DNA of 41,057 nt from Chryseobacterium sp. RU37D. Lineage in GTDB: Bacteria > Bacteroidota > Bacteroidia > Flavobacteriales > Weeksellaceae. The first letter of the stretch is position 1. Each line of letters starts with the position of its first letter. The translations under genes were made by a program, and so were the position numbers. The notes under the pieces are model-generated. The model did no database searches. It worked only from the letters and a program-made list of their open reading frames with translations, and was not told the origin of the DNA. Location: NCBI RefSeq assembly GCF_900156075.1, contig NZ_FTMM01000027.1:1-41057 (forward strand). Reading direction: 5' to 3'. Positions 17,692 through 25,183 of the stretch are shown in pieces.

Positions 17692-18315
17692 TTATTTAAA
17701 TTTATAAGCTAAACCTAATTGGAATGCACCAGTTTTTACTTTATCTTCTGAATTATTTTTATAAATATTTGTAAGACCTCCCATGTATCTTAATGTAGCA
17801 CCAAACTGTGGAGTAAAGTAATACCCGGCTCCGATTCCTATGCCCATGTTAAAACCATTTGTATATTGTTTAACATCACCATCAGTAACAATATTGTTAT
17901 TACTTTCGCTTTTCAATTTATTCTTAGCGCTTACCAAGATTCCAAACTCAGGTCCTGCTTCTAAATAAAAGTTTGGAAGTACATTATATTGCAACATTAC
18001 AGGAATTGTAATATAGTCCAAATTTTTAACGAATGAATATTTCTTTCCAAAAAGGGTCTGGCTAAATTTGCCTCCATATTGAGAATATAAAATTTCCGGT
18101 TGTACACTGAAAGATCCGGCTACAGGAATATTGGCAAATGCTCCGGCATTAAAACCTACTTTTCCGTCTCGATCTTCCATTCCTCCACCTTTCGACATAG
18201 CAGAAAAGTTAACGCCGGCTTTTACACCAAAAGTAACTGGTAATGTGGATGTTTTTTGTTGTGCAAATGTAAATGAACCAGCCATAACTGCTAATCCTAA
18301 AAAAAAATTTTTCAT
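17692..18315 (-). CDS. PorT-like outer-membrane beta-barrel protein (paralogue B)
   Basis: 207 aa. Signal peptide ending SFTFAQ (about residue 19). The barrel has VTFGVKAGVNFSAM, FSVQPEILYSQYGGKF, NFYLEAGPEFGIL, GAGYYFTPQFGATLRY, ending FQLGLAYKFK. It aligns without gaps to paralogue C (same length, about 70% identical by eye, with the stretch KNKLKSESNNNIVTDGDVKQ identical), so it is a recent tandem duplicate. Its upstream region has only a degenerate version of the sigma-54-type element (18363-18378), and a terminator separates it from paralogue C, so its expression may be lost or changed. Confidence 0.9.
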   Translation of the reverse strand: MKNFFLGLAVMAGSFTFAQQKTSTLPVTFGVKAGVNFSAMSKGGGMEDRDGKVGFNAGAFANIPVAGSFSVQPEILYSQYGGKFSQTLFGKKYSFVKNLDYITIPVMLQYNVLPNFYLEAGPEFGILVSAKNKLKSESNNNIVTDGDVKQYTNGFNMGIGIGAGYYFTPQFGATLRYMGGLTNIYKNNSEDKVKTGAFQLGLAYKFK

Positions 18316-18362
18316 AATTTGTCTTTTAATTTATTTTTTTGTCTGTTTTAGAGATGGTATTT

Positions 18363-18378
18363 ATAAATTGTTTACCAT
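18363..18378 (-). promoter_or_regulatory. Degenerate sigma-54-like element, paralogue B
   Basis: Minus strand ATGGTAAACAATTTAT is in the equivalent place and resembles the element at 20356-20371 (TTGGCAAACAATTTGA), but GGC is now GGT and the -12 TTG is TTA. I read it as a decayed promoter. Confidence 0.4.
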
Positions 18379-18402
18379 ACAGAGACTGTTAATGGTTATA
18401 AA

Positions 18403-18423
18403 AAACCAGGCATAAGCCCGGCT
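18403..18423 (-). terminator. Terminator of paralogue C
   Basis: AACCAGGC (about 18404-18411) pairs with GCCCGGCT (18416-18423) through G-U pairs around a 4-nt loop; T run on the minus strand. Confidence 0.75.
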
Positions 18424-18455
18424 AAAATTTTGTTTTATGAATGTATATGAAGTTA

Positions 18456-19079
18456 TTATTTGAATTTATAAGCCAACCCAACCTGGAAGACATTATTTCT
18501 TACCGCATCACCAGAATTGTTCTTATAAGTATCCGTAAGACCTGCTACATATCTTGCAGTAATACCAAACTGAGGAGTAAAATAATATCCGGCTCCAATT
18601 CCTAAGCCCACGTTAAAGCCTTTTGTAAATTGCTTAACGTCACCATCAGTCACAATATTGTTGTTACTTTCACTTTTCAACTTGTTTTTAGCACCTACTA
18701 AAAACCCAAACTCCGGCCCTGCTTCTAAATAAAGGTTAGGAAGTGCATTATATTGAAGCATAACAGGAACAGCAATATAATCTAAATTTTTAGAGAAAGA
18801 ATATTTTTTCCCAAAAAGAGTTTGGTCATACTTGCTTCCATATTGAGAATATAAAACTTCCGGCTGTACACTAAAAGAGCTTCCAACAGGAATATTAGCA
18901 AATACCCCGGCATTGAAGCCAACTTTTGAGCCTTGATCCTCCAATTCATTACTTTTTGATAAGGAAGAAACATTCATACCTGCTTTTACACCAAAGGTAA
19001 CTGGTGATGCAGATTTATTCTGTTGAGCAAATGTAAATGAACCAGCGATAGCTGCCAATCCTAAAAATAATTTTTTCAT
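18456..19079 (-). CDS. PorT-like outer-membrane beta-barrel protein (paralogue C)
   Basis: 207 aa. Signal peptide MKKLFLGLAAIAGSFTFAQ, then the same small barrel as its neighbours: VTFGVKAGMNVSSL, FSVQPEVLYSQYGSK, NLYLEAGPEFGFLVGAKNKL, GIGAGYYFTPQFGITARYV, ending FQVGLAYKFK. Outer-membrane location; ligand unknown. It is the closest relative of paralogue B; differences cluster in loop regions after strand 1 (SNELEDQGS versus GGGMEDRDG). A near-consensus sigma-54-type element is 68 nt upstream. Confidence 0.9.
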   Translation of the reverse strand: MKKLFLGLAAIAGSFTFAQQNKSASPVTFGVKAGMNVSSLSKSNELEDQGSKVGFNAGVFANIPVGSSFSVQPEVLYSQYGSKYDQTLFGKKYSFSKNLDYIAVPVMLQYNALPNLYLEAGPEFGFLVGAKNKLKSESNNNIVTDGDVKQFTKGFNVGLGIGAGYYFTPQFGITARYVAGLTDTYKNNSGDAVRNNVFQVGLAYKFK

Positions 19080-19146
19080 AAAATGTTTTTACTATGATTA
19101 GATTTAATTTTAATTTGTCATTATTGTTATTGACTTTTTATTATTG

Positions 19147-19162
19147 TCAATACGCATGCCAA
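19147..19162 (-). promoter_or_regulatory. Sigma-54-like promoter, paralogue C
   Basis: Minus strand TTGGCATGCGTATTGA: intact -24 TTGGCA and -12 TTG with correct spacing, but A in place of the final C. Confidence 0.55.
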
Positions 19163-19321
19163 ACAGGAAAAACATGATAAAACTCATAATAAAATAATAT
19201 AAAACGATAAAAAATTATAAACTATTATAGTAATTTTATATTAAAAACAAAAACAATAAAACAAAATTTATGTATATTTTTAATTTATATAACTGTTATT
19301 ATTTAAATTAATTCACAAAAA

Positions 19322-19346
19322 AAACCGGATTATGATTTAATCCGGC
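19322..19346 (-). terminator. Terminator of paralogue D
   Basis: CCGGATTA/TAATCCGG arms (19325-19332, 19338-19345) with a T run on the minus strand, 28 nt after the stop at 19374. Confidence 0.85.
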
Positions 19347-19373
19347 TAATTATTAATACTTTTTAAATTACTT

Positions 19374-19958
19374 TTAAAACTTATAAGCTAATCCAATTTG
19401 GAAAACATTGTTTTTGCCCTCTTCCTGAACACCATTTGACTTTTTGGTAATATCAACAACACCTGCTACGAATCTTGCGGTAACACCAAATCCGTCTACA
19501 ATATAATATCCAGCCCCTAAACCAATACCAAAATCAAATCCTTTGACAAAATCTTTTGCATCTACAGAGACAGACTGATATTTAAATTTAGAGTTAACCA
19601 GGAAACTGAATTGTGGCCCAGCCTCCAAATACAAATTCGGTAATGCGTTATACTGGAACATTACTGGAACTGAAATATAATCAAGATTTATTTTAAGATC
19701 ATTTACATCTTTTGCTTTTGAACCTACACCATTGTATAATACTTCAGGTTGTACTCCAAATTGTGACGACAAGGGAATATTTGCAAAAGCACCTCCATAA
19801 AAACCTGCTTTTGCTTTAGAATCTCCTCCTGTAGTACTTGAGATATTAAGACCAGCTTTCACACCAAATCTCACAGGTGAGGATGATTCTTTAGCTTTTT
19901 CCTGAGCGTAAGCTAATGAACTTAAAGAAATTGCAATTCCTAAAATTAATTTTTTCAT
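19374..19958 (-). CDS. PorT-like outer-membrane beta-barrel protein (paralogue D)
   Basis: 194 aa counted from MKKLILGIAISLSSLAYAQ. An ATG two codons upstream (19964) is less likely because the signal peptide then begins MTMKK. The barrel shows VRFGVKAGLNISST, FGVQPEVLYNGVGSK, NLYLEAGPQFSFLV, GLGAGYYIVDGFGVTARFV and ends FQIGLAYKF. It has shorter outer loops than B and C and is more diverged. Outer membrane; role unknown. An exact sigma-54-type element lies 50 nt upstream. Confidence 0.9.
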   Translation of the reverse strand: MKKLILGIAISLSSLAYAQEKAKESSSPVRFGVKAGLNISSTTGGDSKAKAGFYGGAFANIPLSSQFGVQPEVLYNGVGSKAKDVNDLKINLDYISVPVMFQYNALPNLYLEAGPQFSFLVNSKFKYQSVSVDAKDFVKGFDFGIGLGAGYYIVDGFGVTARFVAGVVDITKKSNGVQEEGKNNVFQIGLAYKF

Positions 19959-20007
19959 AGTCATTTATTTAATATGAATGATTTTTTTAATTTGAAACTT
20001 CTAGAAT

Positions 20008-20023
20008 GCAAATTTCTTGCCAA
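20008..20023 (-). promoter_or_regulatory. Sigma-54 (-24/-12) promoter, paralogue D
   Basis: Minus strand TTGGCAAGAAATTTGC: GG-N10-GC spacing exactly as in the RpoN consensus. Expected start near 19996. Confidence 0.72.
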
Positions 20024-20115
20024 AATATTCTGTATTAATATAATTTTGTATAAAAAAAAACATTTCTTTATTGCATATACTATATATCATTCTTTATATT
20101 TTAGTTTTAAGCTAA

Positions 20116-20147
20116 AAAAATCAGGATTATAAATATAAACCTGATTT
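20116..20147 (-). terminator. Terminator behind the barrel remnant
   Basis: AAATCAGG/CCTGATTT arms (20118-20125, 20140-20147), extended by G-U pairs, with a T run on the minus strand. It has no intact gene to serve, which supports a lost fifth paralogue. Confidence 0.75.
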
Positions 20148-20175
20148 ATTGAAATCAATTTCTGTTATTACTAAC

Positions 20176-20260
20176 TTGTTTTAAATTTAAATGCCGGACC
20201 AAATTGATGTGGAAGTAGTTGTTATTGTCTTCATCTGTGCAAATACTAATAAATCTTTGG
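20176..20260 (-). pseudogene. Remnant of a fifth barrel paralogue (signal peptide and last strand only)
   Basis: On the minus strand, TTAGTATTTGCACAG (20235-20249) encodes LVFAQ, the signal-peptide end of paralogue A. Shortly after, in another frame, NNYFHINLV then FKFK (20181-20230) mimics the shared C-terminus NNVFQIGLAYKFK. The middle of the gene is missing. A sigma-54-like element upstream (20356-20371) and a terminator downstream (20116-20147) keep the order seen for intact paralogues. The match is short, so the call is moderate. Confidence 0.5.
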
Positions 20261-20355
20261 TAACTGCATATTACTAAAAGCTAAAATTTACTTTTTGATA
20301 ACTTTTCTTTTATATTTTACTACTTGTCAGTTTTGCTTTCGACGGAGAATACCTT

Positions 20356-20371
20356 TCAAATTGTTTGCCAA
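20356..20371 (-). promoter_or_regulatory. Sigma-54-like promoter of the lost paralogue
   Basis: Minus strand TTGGCAAACAATTTGA: intact -24 and correct spacing; -12 is TTGA in place of TTGC. Confidence 0.5.
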
Positions 20372-20539
20372 AATAAAAATTTTGATGAAAAATAAAAACA
20401 AAATTAATTATTTTAACAAATTGTTTTAATTTACAGTTAACTGTTAATCAATAGCATAAAGCATAATTAAATAATTGTTTAGAAAAAATATAAATTGTAA
20501 TTTTTTTTATTATAAATCTGAAATTAAATATAATTTTCT

Positions 20540-21586
20540 TTATGCATCATTCAGTTTTCTATAAAAATCCAAAGAAGCTTTTATATTTTTCTGGCTGCAA
20601 CGATGATCAAATGCACAAGAGCCAATTCCTGACAGCAGAGAAAAATTAATTCTACTGTCTGTATTTTTCTTATCATTGACCAGCAAAGAGAAAATATCAT
20701 CATCCTTAAAATCACTAATATCTAGGTAAGGATAATACTTTTGAAGGCTTTCGATAATCAGTACAGCATCTTCCTCAGAGATCAACCCCTCAAGGAAAGC
20801 TAGATGAGCTTCGGTAATCATCCCCATCGCTACAGCCTCACCATGAAGAATCGGGTTCCCTTGATCTAAGTATAAACTTTCAATGGCATGGCCGATTGTA
20901 TGCCCAAAATTCAGTGTTTTTCTGATGTTTTTCTCATGAAAATCCTTTTCCACAACATCCTGTTTAATATCTATAGAAGCCTGAATATGAGGTACAACAC
21001 CTTCCACATCCAATTTATTGATTTGAACCAGATTTTCCCAATGATGTTTGTCTGCAATTAATCCATGTTTCATCATTTCTGCGAAACCGCTTCTTAACTG
21101 CTTAAAAGGAAGTGTTTCTAAGAATTTTGGATAAATGAAAACCTGTTCAGGGAAAGAAAATGTTCCTACCATATTTTTATAATGCATCAGGTCGATCCCC
21201 GTTTTTCCACCGATTGATGCATCACACATAGACAAAAGGGTGGTGGGAATATTAATAAACCGTATACCTCTTTTATAGGTAGAAGCCACAAAACCTCCCA
21301 TATCTGTAATCACTCCGCCTCCCAGATTTATAATCAGGGCTTTTCTATCCGCCTGCATTTCTGTAAGAATTTCCCAAAGCTGATTGGCTGTCTGAATATT
21401 TTTCATTTCTTCGCCGGCTTCAATCTCAAGAATTTCAAAACCAAGGTCTGTTTCCATATTTCCCAAAAAAATAGGAAGACAGTATTCGTGTGTATTTTCA
21501 TCAACCAAAATAAAGATTTTACTGAATGATTTTCCGTGAAGGAAATCATTTAATTGAGAAAAATTATCGTTTAATAATGTTATCAT
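20540..21586 (-). CDS. aroB: 3-dehydroquinate synthase
   Basis: 348 aa. Converts DAHP to 3-dehydroquinate, second step of the shikimate pathway (NAD and divalent-metal dependent). Motifs seen: NLGGGVITDMGGFVASTYKRG (NAD binding), IPTTLLSMCDASIGGKTGID, GFAEMMKHGLI, and the metal His pair in LNFGHTIGHAIE and HGEAVAMGM. A longer frame starts at 21628, but that ATG lies inside the -7 box of the promoter, so the start is MITLLNDNFSQ at 21586. Divergent from the pseudouridine synthase gene. Confidence 0.96.
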   Translation of the reverse strand: MITLLNDNFSQLNDFLHGKSFSKIFILVDENTHEYCLPIFLGNMETDLGFEILEIEAGEEMKNIQTANQLWEILTEMQADRKALIINLGGGVITDMGGFVASTYKRGIRFINIPTTLLSMCDASIGGKTGIDLMHYKNMVGTFSFPEQVFIYPKFLETLPFKQLRSGFAEMMKHGLIADKHHWENLVQINKLDVEGVVPHIQASIDIKQDVVEKDFHEKNIRKTLNFGHTIGHAIESLYLDQGNPILHGEAVAMGMITEAHLAFLEGLISEEDAVLIIESLQKYYPYLDISDFKDDDIFSLLVNDKKNTDSRINFSLLSGIGSCAFDHRCSQKNIKASLDFYRKLNDA

Positions 21587-21625
21587 TTTGAGATTTTCTG
21601 TTGAGTTAAGAATAAAACTATAATA

Positions 21626-21633
21626 CAAAGTTA
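21626..21633 (-). promoter_or_regulatory. -7 box of aroB
   Basis: Minus strand TAACTTTG fits TAnnTTTG; transcription would begin near 21621, 35 nt before the chosen ATG, ruling out the upstream in-frame start. Confidence 0.6.
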
Positions 21634-21667
21634 TGATTCTTAATTTTTAACTCGTTATTAAATATAC

Positions 21668-21675
21668 TATCTTTG
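21668..21675 (+). promoter_or_regulatory. -7 box of the pseudouridine synthase gene
   Basis: TATCTTTG fits TAnnTTTG, 14 nt before the ATG at 21690. It is divergent with the aroB box, in a compact 103-bp region. Confidence 0.6.
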
Positions 21676-21689
21676 CAGAAATTTTTAGA

Positions 21690-22838
21690 ATGAGCAGAGA
21701 TAATAACAATTCAGAACGACCAAAGAGACCAAGAATTTCAACCAAGAAAAATTCTGATCATTCTCGTGCTTCCAAATCTGGAAATTCTTCAGAATCAAAA
21801 CCTTTTAAAAAGTCTTATCCAAAAGCAGGAGAGAGAAACTCAGACTCAAGGAGAAGTGGTGGTACCAGCTACCAAGATCGAATGGATAAGAAATATGGAA
21901 AAACCGAACAACAGCCTTTTATAACCAATTCAAATGAGGAGAAAAAGACCTTCGGGAAATCTGCTCCGAAAAGAGGCGCCGGGAAGAACTTTGATACAAG
22001 AGATAAATATGAAAGAGGCAGCCTGAAATACGGAAGAAGACCGTCTGCAGGTGGAGAAGAAAGACAAGACAAGGCAAAATCTTTTGTTCAGAAAAGAAAA
22101 TTGAACAAGATTGATAAAGATGTTCATAAAGACACTATCCGTCTCAATAAATACATTGCCAATTCCGGCATCTGTAGTAGGAGAGAAGCTGATGAGCTGA
22201 TTACACAGGGCCTTGTTGAGGTAAACGGAAAGGTGGTGACAGAAATGGGGTATCAGGTTCAAAAAACAGACAGAGTTGTTTTTGACGGACAAAACATTAC
22301 ACCAGAAAAACCTGTTTATGTTCTTCTAAATAAGCCAAAAGGTTATATTTCTACCACCAAAGATGATAAAGCAAGAAAAACAGTAATGGACCTTGTAGCC
22401 AACGCTTCACCTTACCGCCTGTTTCCTGTGGGAAGGCTTGACCGCTCTACAACCGGAGTTATCTTGTTAACAAATGACGGGCATATGACAAAAAAACTGA
22501 CACACCCTTCTTTTGATGCAAAAAAAATTTATCATGTAACGTTGGATAAAAAGCTTACCCATGAGGATATGAAGCTGATTGCAGAGGGAATCCGTCTGGA
22601 TGAGGGGATAGCTGTTGTAGATCAGATCTCTTTTATTGAAGGAAAACCGAAGAATGAAGTTGGGATAGAAATTCATATCGGCTGGAATCGTGTGATCAGA
22701 AGAATTTTTCAAAGATTAGGATACGAGGTGGAAGCTCTTGACAGGGTAATGTTTGCCGGACTGACGAAGAAGAATATCAAAAGAGGACACTGGAGAATCC
22801 TTACGGAACTGGAGGTGAATAATCTTAAAATGCTTTAA
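21690..22838 (+). CDS. RsuA/RluB-family rRNA pseudouridine synthase with disordered basic N-terminus
   Basis: 382 aa. Isomerises specific uridines of rRNA. Residues 1-145 are a low-complexity, highly charged extension (R, K, S, G rich), probably disordered and RNA-binding, common in Bacteroidota members. An S4 RNA-binding domain (about 150-198, RLNKYIANSGICSRREADELI) precedes the catalytic domain with VGRLDRSTTGVILLTNDG (catalytic Asp251) and the C-terminal NRVIRRIFQRLGYEVEALDRV. RluB-type activity on 23S rRNA is likely, but RsuA or RluE cannot be excluded by reading. Confidence 0.92.
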   Translation: MSRDNNNSERPKRPRISTKKNSDHSRASKSGNSSESKPFKKSYPKAGERNSDSRRSGGTSYQDRMDKKYGKTEQQPFITNSNEEKKTFGKSAPKRGAGKNFDTRDKYERGSLKYGRRPSAGGEERQDKAKSFVQKRKLNKIDKDVHKDTIRLNKYIANSGICSRREADELITQGLVEVNGKVVTEMGYQVQKTDRVVFDGQNITPEKPVYVLLNKPKGYISTTKDDKARKTVMDLVANASPYRLFPVGRLDRSTTGVILLTNDGHMTKKLTHPSFDAKKIYHVTLDKKLTHEDMKLIAEGIRLDEGIAVVDQISFIEGKPKNEVGIEIHIGWNRVIRRIFQRLGYEVEALDRVMFAGLTKKNIKRGHWRILTELEVNNLKML

Positions 22839-22904
22839 TAGTTATAAGTTTTGAGTTATGAATTATGAGTTTTGATTGATCGTAGCTTATATCATATTTA
22901 TTAT

Positions 22905-22938
22905 AAAAAAGACGTTGAATTTTTTCAGTGTCTTTTTT
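22905..22938 (+). terminator. Terminator of the pseudouridine synthase gene
   Basis: AAAAAAGAC (22905-22913) pairs with GTCTTTTTT (22930-22938), inner TTGAA/TTCAG also pairing; ends in a T run. Confidence 0.8.
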
Positions 22939-22955
22939 ATTTATACTTAAAACTT

Positions 22956-23037
22956 AATGCTTCGACTCCGCTCAGCCTGACAATCCTAATACTATTTGTA
23001 GTTTAACCATTGTCAGGCTGAGCGGAGTCGAAGCATT
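22956..23037. repeat. Perfect 29-bp inverted repeat with CTCAGCCTGACA core
   Basis: Arms 22956-22984 and 23009-23037 are perfect reverse complements (AATGCTTCGACTCCGCTCAG...) around a 24-nt loop. The GC-rich arms contrast with the surroundings. It lies between convergent genes after a conventional terminator, so it is not needed for termination. I recall similar TTCGACTCCGCTCAGCCTGA words in other flavobacterial genomes; a dispersed REP-like element is likely. Confidence 0.88.
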
Positions 23038-23098
23038 ATTTATAACCAGTTTATTAAAAAGCTACTTTAAAAAAATCATAATCCATAATTCAAAAAAA

Positions 23099-23704
23099 CT
23101 AACCCAAAACAGTAACTCCTTTCTGGATCATTTCATAAATCGCATCCCTTCCGTTATCCGGCTTTACATTGACAGCACGAGTTCCGTTGAAGTGAAGACA
23201 AGTGATATAGCCGTTTGCAACCGCATCCGTACAGGTAAACTTAACGCAATAATCCATCGCTAAGCCTACAATTTCCACCAATTGAATATCATGATATTTT
23301 AAAAAATCATCAAGACCGGTTTTCATAAAATGATTATTGTCCTGAAAGCCGCTGTAGCTGTCGATTTCAGGATTTTTCCCTTTTTGTACGATATGGGTTA
23401 CTTTATCTCTGTTCAGATCCTTATGAAATTCTGCCCCGAAAGTTCCCTGTACACAGTGATCGGGCCACATAAATTGCGGAACCCCATTTAGAATAATACT
23501 TTCCCCAACATTTCTACCATTGTTGCTGGCGAAGCTTTTATGATTTGCAGGATGCCAGTCCTGAGTTAAAACAATCTGGTCGTACTCATTCTCTTCCATG
23601 AGCGCATTGATGTATGTAATAACTTCATTTGCACCAGGAACTGCCAATGCACCGCCTTCACAAAAATCATTCTGTATATCAACGATTATTAACGCTTTTT
23701 TCAT
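23099..23704 (-). CDS. pncA: Nicotinamidase
   Basis: 201 aa from MKKALIIVDIQNDFCEGGAL. Hydrolyses nicotinamide to nicotinate for NAD salvage. The isochorismatase-like fold shows the catalytic triad Asp9, Lys108 (VQKGKNPEIDSYSGF) and Cys153 (LAMDYCVKFT), and the metal-site motif DWHPANH (49-55). The frame is open 26 codons further upstream to an ATG at 23782, but that would overlap the divergent regulatory region and adds no family sequence. Cytoplasmic; divergent from the YfiT-like gene. Confidence 0.95.
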   Translation of the reverse strand: MKKALIIVDIQNDFCEGGALAVPGANEVITYINALMEENEYDQIVLTQDWHPANHKSFASNNGRNVGESIILNGVPQFMWPDHCVQGTFGAEFHKDLNRDKVTHIVQKGKNPEIDSYSGFQDNNHFMKTGLDDFLKYHDIQLVEIVGLAMDYCVKFTCTDAVANGYITCLHFNGTRAVNVKPDNGRDAIYEMIQKGVTVLG

Positions 23705-23754
23705 ATTTAGATTTCTCGAATTTTTGATAAATTTACAAAAACTAACACGCAAAA

Positions 23755-23784
23755 ATTTGTCCAAAGCCAGATTATCGGACAAAT
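23755..23784. promoter_or_regulatory. Inverted repeat between pncA and the YfiT-like gene
   Basis: ATTTGTCC (23755-23762) and GGACAAAT (23777-23784) are perfect 8-bp arms with a 14-nt spacer in the divergent intergenic region. It may be an operator for one or both genes; no regulator is indicated. Confidence 0.4.
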
Positions 23785-23814
23785 CGGCAACATAAAAATT
23801 TTAAATCTAATAAA

Positions 23815-24351
23815 ATGAGTGATTTAGAGAAAAAGAAATTTCCTATCGGCCAGTTTGAAATGCCTGAAAACATTTGTGATATCAAGCTTGATGAATACAT
23901 TAAAGTAATTAAAGATTTCCCCGGAAGACTTAAAAACCTCATCGAAAACTTTACTGATGACCAGCTGGATACACAATATAGAGAAGGAGGATGGACGGTA
24001 AGACAGCTCGTTAATCACCTTGCAGACAGCCATATCAATAGTTTTATGAGGCTCAAACTAGCCCTTACAGAAGATAATCCTACCATAAGACCGTATGATG
24101 AAGCAAAATGGGCAGAACTTCAGGATAGTGCAAGCATGCCCATAAAACCAGCCATGAGAATGATCAAAGGGACTCATCAGCGATGGACAGCTTTATTAAA
24201 AACCATGACCAACAAACAGTTTGAAAGAACTTTCTATCACCCGGAACAAAATAAAAAATTTGATCTAAGGAGCTATCTGGCTCTCTATGCCTGGCATTGT
24301 AATCATCATTTTGCTCATATTGAATATTTGAAGAAAGATAAAGGTTGGTAA
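23815..24351 (+). CDS. YfiT/BstA-like DinB-superfamily protein, putative bacillithiol transferase
   Basis: 178 aa. The N-terminus FPIGQFEMPENI and the three-His metal site (VNHLADSH about residue 68, and HCNHHFAHIEYLK near the end) are the signature of the YfiT branch, whose Bacillus/Staphylococcus relatives conjugate bacillithiol to electrophiles. GGWTVRQLVNHLADSH and DSASMPIKPAMRMIKGTHQRW fit that branch. Cytosolic. It is the first gene of a compact run with DUF1569, YtxJ and Crp/Fnr genes; the YtxJ neighbour supports a bacillithiol link. Confidence 0.88.
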   Translation: MSDLEKKKFPIGQFEMPENICDIKLDEYIKVIKDFPGRLKNLIENFTDDQLDTQYREGGWTVRQLVNHLADSHINSFMRLKLALTEDNPTIRPYDEAKWAELQDSASMPIKPAMRMIKGTHQRWTALLKTMTNKQFERTFYHPEQNKKFDLRSYLALYAWHCNHHFAHIEYLKKDKGW

Positions 24352-24806
24352 AGAAAAATCTGCATAATCGGGTTCATTTTGAGGAAATTATACACAGGAT
24401 TTCCGGCCTGTCTGAAAACTCGAAAAGGAAATGGGGAAAAATGGATGTCTGTCAAATGATGAGACACTGTAATCTTGTACTTCAGATTCCTTTAAAAAGG
24501 CTGGAATTACCCGCCATCAATCCTCTTTTTGGGACAATAGGAAGAATTACTAAAATCGAAATGCAGATTTTTAATAACGGAATTCCCAGAAATATGCCTA
24601 CTTTTCAAAAACTAATCATTAATTTTGATTGCGAATTTGATAATGAAAAACAAAACCTTTTGAAAACACTCGATGAGTACTGGAATGCTTTTAAAAATAC
24701 AAATCTTCCTGATCATCATGTGCTTTTTGGGAAAATGAAAGAAAAAGACTGGGGTTTCCTGGAGTTTAAGCATCTTGATCATCATTTAAAACAATTTAAT
24801 GTATGA
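24345..24806 (+). CDS. DUF1569 family protein
   Basis: 153 aa. The central WGKMDVCQMMRHCNLVLQIPLKR and C-terminal WGFLEFKHLDHHLKQF, with paired His residues, fit DUF1569, a DinB-like four-helix family of unknown function. The frame has no ATG at the start; a TTG at 24345 overlaps the stop of the previous gene by 7 nt and gives MVKKNLHNRVHFEEI, the expected family N-terminus. Its end overlaps the YtxJ start by 4 nt, so the genes are translationally coupled. Confidence 0.8.
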   Translation: MVKKNLHNRVHFEEIIHRISGLSENSKRKWGKMDVCQMMRHCNLVLQIPLKRLELPAINPLFGTIGRITKIEMQIFNNGIPRNMPTFQKLIINFDCEFDNEKQNLLKTLDEYWNAFKNTNLPDHHVLFGKMKEKDWGFLEFKHLDHHLKQFNV

Positions 24807-25183
24807 GTTTTTTTGATAAAATATTCAGTGGAAAGAATGAAAATCCTAAAAAAGATTCTTTCTGGAAAAAAATTGAGTCTGAAGAAGATCTGAAAAATGC
24901 CATTGAGGAATCTTTTAATTACAGAATTGCAATTTTTAAACATTCTACAAGCTGCTTTATCAGCAAAACGGTTTTGAGGAATTTTGAGAAAGAAATTGAA
25001 AACCTTGATCAAAAAACAGATTTATATTTTCTGGATCTGCTGAAATACAGGACAATTTCTAATAAAATAGCAGAAGATCTAGAGGTAAGGCACGAAAGCC
25101 CTCAATTAATTGTGATAGAAAACGGAAAAGCAATCAATAACGCTTCACACCAGCACATATCGATAGAGCAAATTATACAATGA
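24803..25183 (+). CDS. ytxJ: YtxJ-like bacillithiol-system thioredoxin-fold protein
   Basis: 126 aa. A thioredoxin-like monothiol protein associated with bacillithiol, thought to remove bacillithiol from proteins (bacilliredoxin-type). The active-site region reads FKHSTSCFISKTVLRNFE (about 46-63) with a single Cys, matching the YtxJ pattern TxCxIS. LEVRHESPQLIVIENGKAINNASH carries the expected proline. No signal peptide, so cytosolic. It overlaps both neighbours by 4 nt (ATGA-type junction with the Crp gene). Confidence 0.9.
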   Translation: MSFFDKIFSGKNENPKKDSFWKKIESEEDLKNAIEESFNYRIAIFKHSTSCFISKTVLRNFEKEIENLDQKTDLYFLDLLKYRTISNKIAEDLEVRHESPQLIVIENGKAINNASHQHISIEQIIQ

